Source: Syntrophorhabdus sp. (GTDB taxonomy: Bacteria; Desulfobacterota; BSN033; UBA1163). Taken from it: DNA of 6,624 nt. The position numbers and the translations under genes are program-made. The notes beneath the pieces were generated by a model. The model did not search any database. It saw only the letters and a program-made list of their open reading frames with translations, and was not told the origin of the DNA. The stretch lies in assembly GCA_020724025.1 (NCBI GenBank), contig DYHU01000036.1, forward strand, positions 13,485-20,108, given 5' to 3'. Shown here piece by piece: positions 5,614-6,624 of the stretch; positions within the stretch are counted from its first letter, which is position 1, and every line of letters begins with the position of its first letter.

Positions 5614-6621
5614 ATGAAAAGTTCAAAACATTTTTCGATGATGGTAGCTGTGCTTATGGTTTTACTCTTAGGGATCACTTTCTATGGAACGCAGGCCTTT
5701 GGACAGCAGAAGTATCTTTTAAAATTTAACCATGTGTTGGGCCCAAAAGAACCCTATCACGCTGGATTTCAGAATTGGGCAAAAGCGGTTGAGGAGAGAA
5801 CAAAGGGTGGTCTTAAAATCGAGGTCTTTCCCAGCGCCCAATTGGGTGTTGAAGAAGACATATTAGAGCAAATAAGGGCTGGCGCAAATGTGGGCCAAAA
5901 CACTGACTCAGCCCGGATGGGCAATTATGTCCCCGGGATCGCCTGTATGAACGGCCCATATTTTGCCGAGACCATTGCTGAAGTGGAAAAACTCAAGAAG
6001 ATGCCAACGGTCCAGGGTTGGCTTGACGAACTTGCCAACAAATATGGTTTTAAAGTTCTATCGTTCGGCTGGGTCCAGGGTTACAGACATTTTTTTACGC
6101 ATAAGCCAGTCAGGACCCCGGAAGATTTAAAAGGTCTCCGCATCAGAACTCCTCCAGCGCCCATCTGGCAGGAGTCTGTGCGCGCTCTCGGCGCAACCCC
6201 TGTCGCGCTTGCGTTTGGAGAAATGTATCCGGCTCTTCAGCAAAAAGTAGTGGATGGAGTTGAACTGGTCTATAACAACATACCCGCTGGACGTTTTTAT
6301 GAGGTCCTGAAGTACGTGAGCGAGACAGGACATATCATGTTGGTTAATTTCGAGGTAATCAGTGCGAAGTGGTTTAATGCTTTGCCTCCTGACTACCAAA
6401 ATATTCTTGTAGAGGAATGTGATAAAGCCGGACTGGAAACCTCTAAGCTCATCATTGAGAAGCTTGAGAAAGAAGTCAAGGCGGACCTGCTCAAGAGAGG
6501 GATGATCGTAGTAGATAATGTTAATTTACCCGCTTTCAGAAAGGCCGGAGAAAAAGCTTATGAGGTTTTGAAAATTGCAGACGTAAAGACCAAAGTCTTT
6601 AAGGAACTTGGAAAGAAGTAG
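5614..6621 (+). CDS. TRAP transporter substrate-binding protein, DctP family
   Basis: This is a 335-residue periplasmic receptor for a tripartite ATP-independent transporter, which captures a small carboxylate and hands it to DctQ/DctM membrane subunits. The N-terminus is a secretory signal: Lys-containing n-region, hydrophobic core at about 9-24, and likely cleavage after TQA (28) or AFG (30). The mature protein begins near KYLLKFNHVLG, typical of the family. Diagnostic segments are GGLKIEVFPSAQLG (65-78), the TPEDLKGLRIRTP block (168-180) with the conserved carboxylate-contacting Arg178, and FGEMYPALQQKVVDGVE (201-217). The length is normal, and the frame ends at TAG followed directly by another TAG. 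AAGGAGG lies 8 nt before the start. The membrane subunits are not in the window and would be expected just downstream. The ligand is not predictable; the neighbouring hydroxyacid enzymes hint at a hydroxy- or oxo-acid. Confidence 0.94.
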   Translation: MKSSKHFSMMVAVLMVLLLGITFYGTQAFGQQKYLLKFNHVLGPKEPYHAGFQNWAKAVEERTKGGLKIEVFPSAQLGVEEDILEQIRAGANVGQNTDSARMGNYVPGIACMNGPYFAETIAEVEKLKKMPTVQGWLDELANKYGFKVLSFGWVQGYRHFFTHKPVRTPEDLKGLRIRTPPAPIWQESVRALGATPVALAFGEMYPALQQKVVDGVELVYNNIPAGRFYEVLKYVSETGHIMLVNFEVISAKWFNALPPDYQNILVEECDKAGLETSKLIIEKLEKEVKADLLKRGMIVVDNVNLPAFRKAGEKAYEVLKIADVKTKVFKELGKK

Positions 6622-6624
6622 TAG

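Overview
The window is about 50% G+C, with dense coding and short Shine-Dalgarno-led spacers. It combines a tungsten-type aldehyde:ferredoxin oxidoreductase (AOR) with TRAP-type uptake and an IclR regulator. That points to an anaerobic, ferredoxin-using bacterium, most likely of the deltaproteobacterial/Desulfobacterota kind. This is inferred from gene content only; there is no rRNA or other phylogenetic marker.

Layout. (i) Bases 1-21 are probably the last codons of an upstream plus-strand gene. (ii) Two plus-strand genes follow: a short-chain dehydrogenase/reductase (SDR, 46-798) and an AOR (846-2717). (iii) They converge, across a 34-bp gap with no visible hairpin terminator (2718-2751), on a minus-strand pair. 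That pair reads from 4516 down to 2752 and encodes an RraA-like/HMG-aldolase-fold protein and then a D-2-hydroxyacid dehydrogenase, 22 bp apart. (iv) A 184-bp divergent intergenic region (4517-4700) separates this pair from a plus-strand IclR-family regulator (4701-5504). It carries a three-half-site inverted/direct repeat built on CGGAAC right next to the iclR start codon. (v) A 109-bp spacer (5505-5613) holds a perfect 7-bp-stem hairpin flanked by 8-bp direct repeats, a TATAAG box and another CGGAAC word. (vi) A TRAP transporter periplasmic binding protein (5614-6621) ends at a double TAG just before the window edge. Its membrane subunits would lie outside.

Working model (inference): this is a substrate-inducible catabolic locus for a small organic (hydroxy) acid. 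The TRAP receptor captures the carboxylate and IclR senses it or a metabolite. The RraA-like lyase and the 2-hydroxyacid dehydrogenase handle 2-oxo/2-hydroxy-acid intermediates. The SDR plus AOR form an alcohol -> aldehyde -> acid module that passes electrons to NAD(P) and ferredoxin. The substrate cannot be named from the sequence. All gene families are known; the most noteworthy items are the regulatory repeats and some active-site departures. I saw no CRISPR array, RNA gene, transposase or prophage gene.
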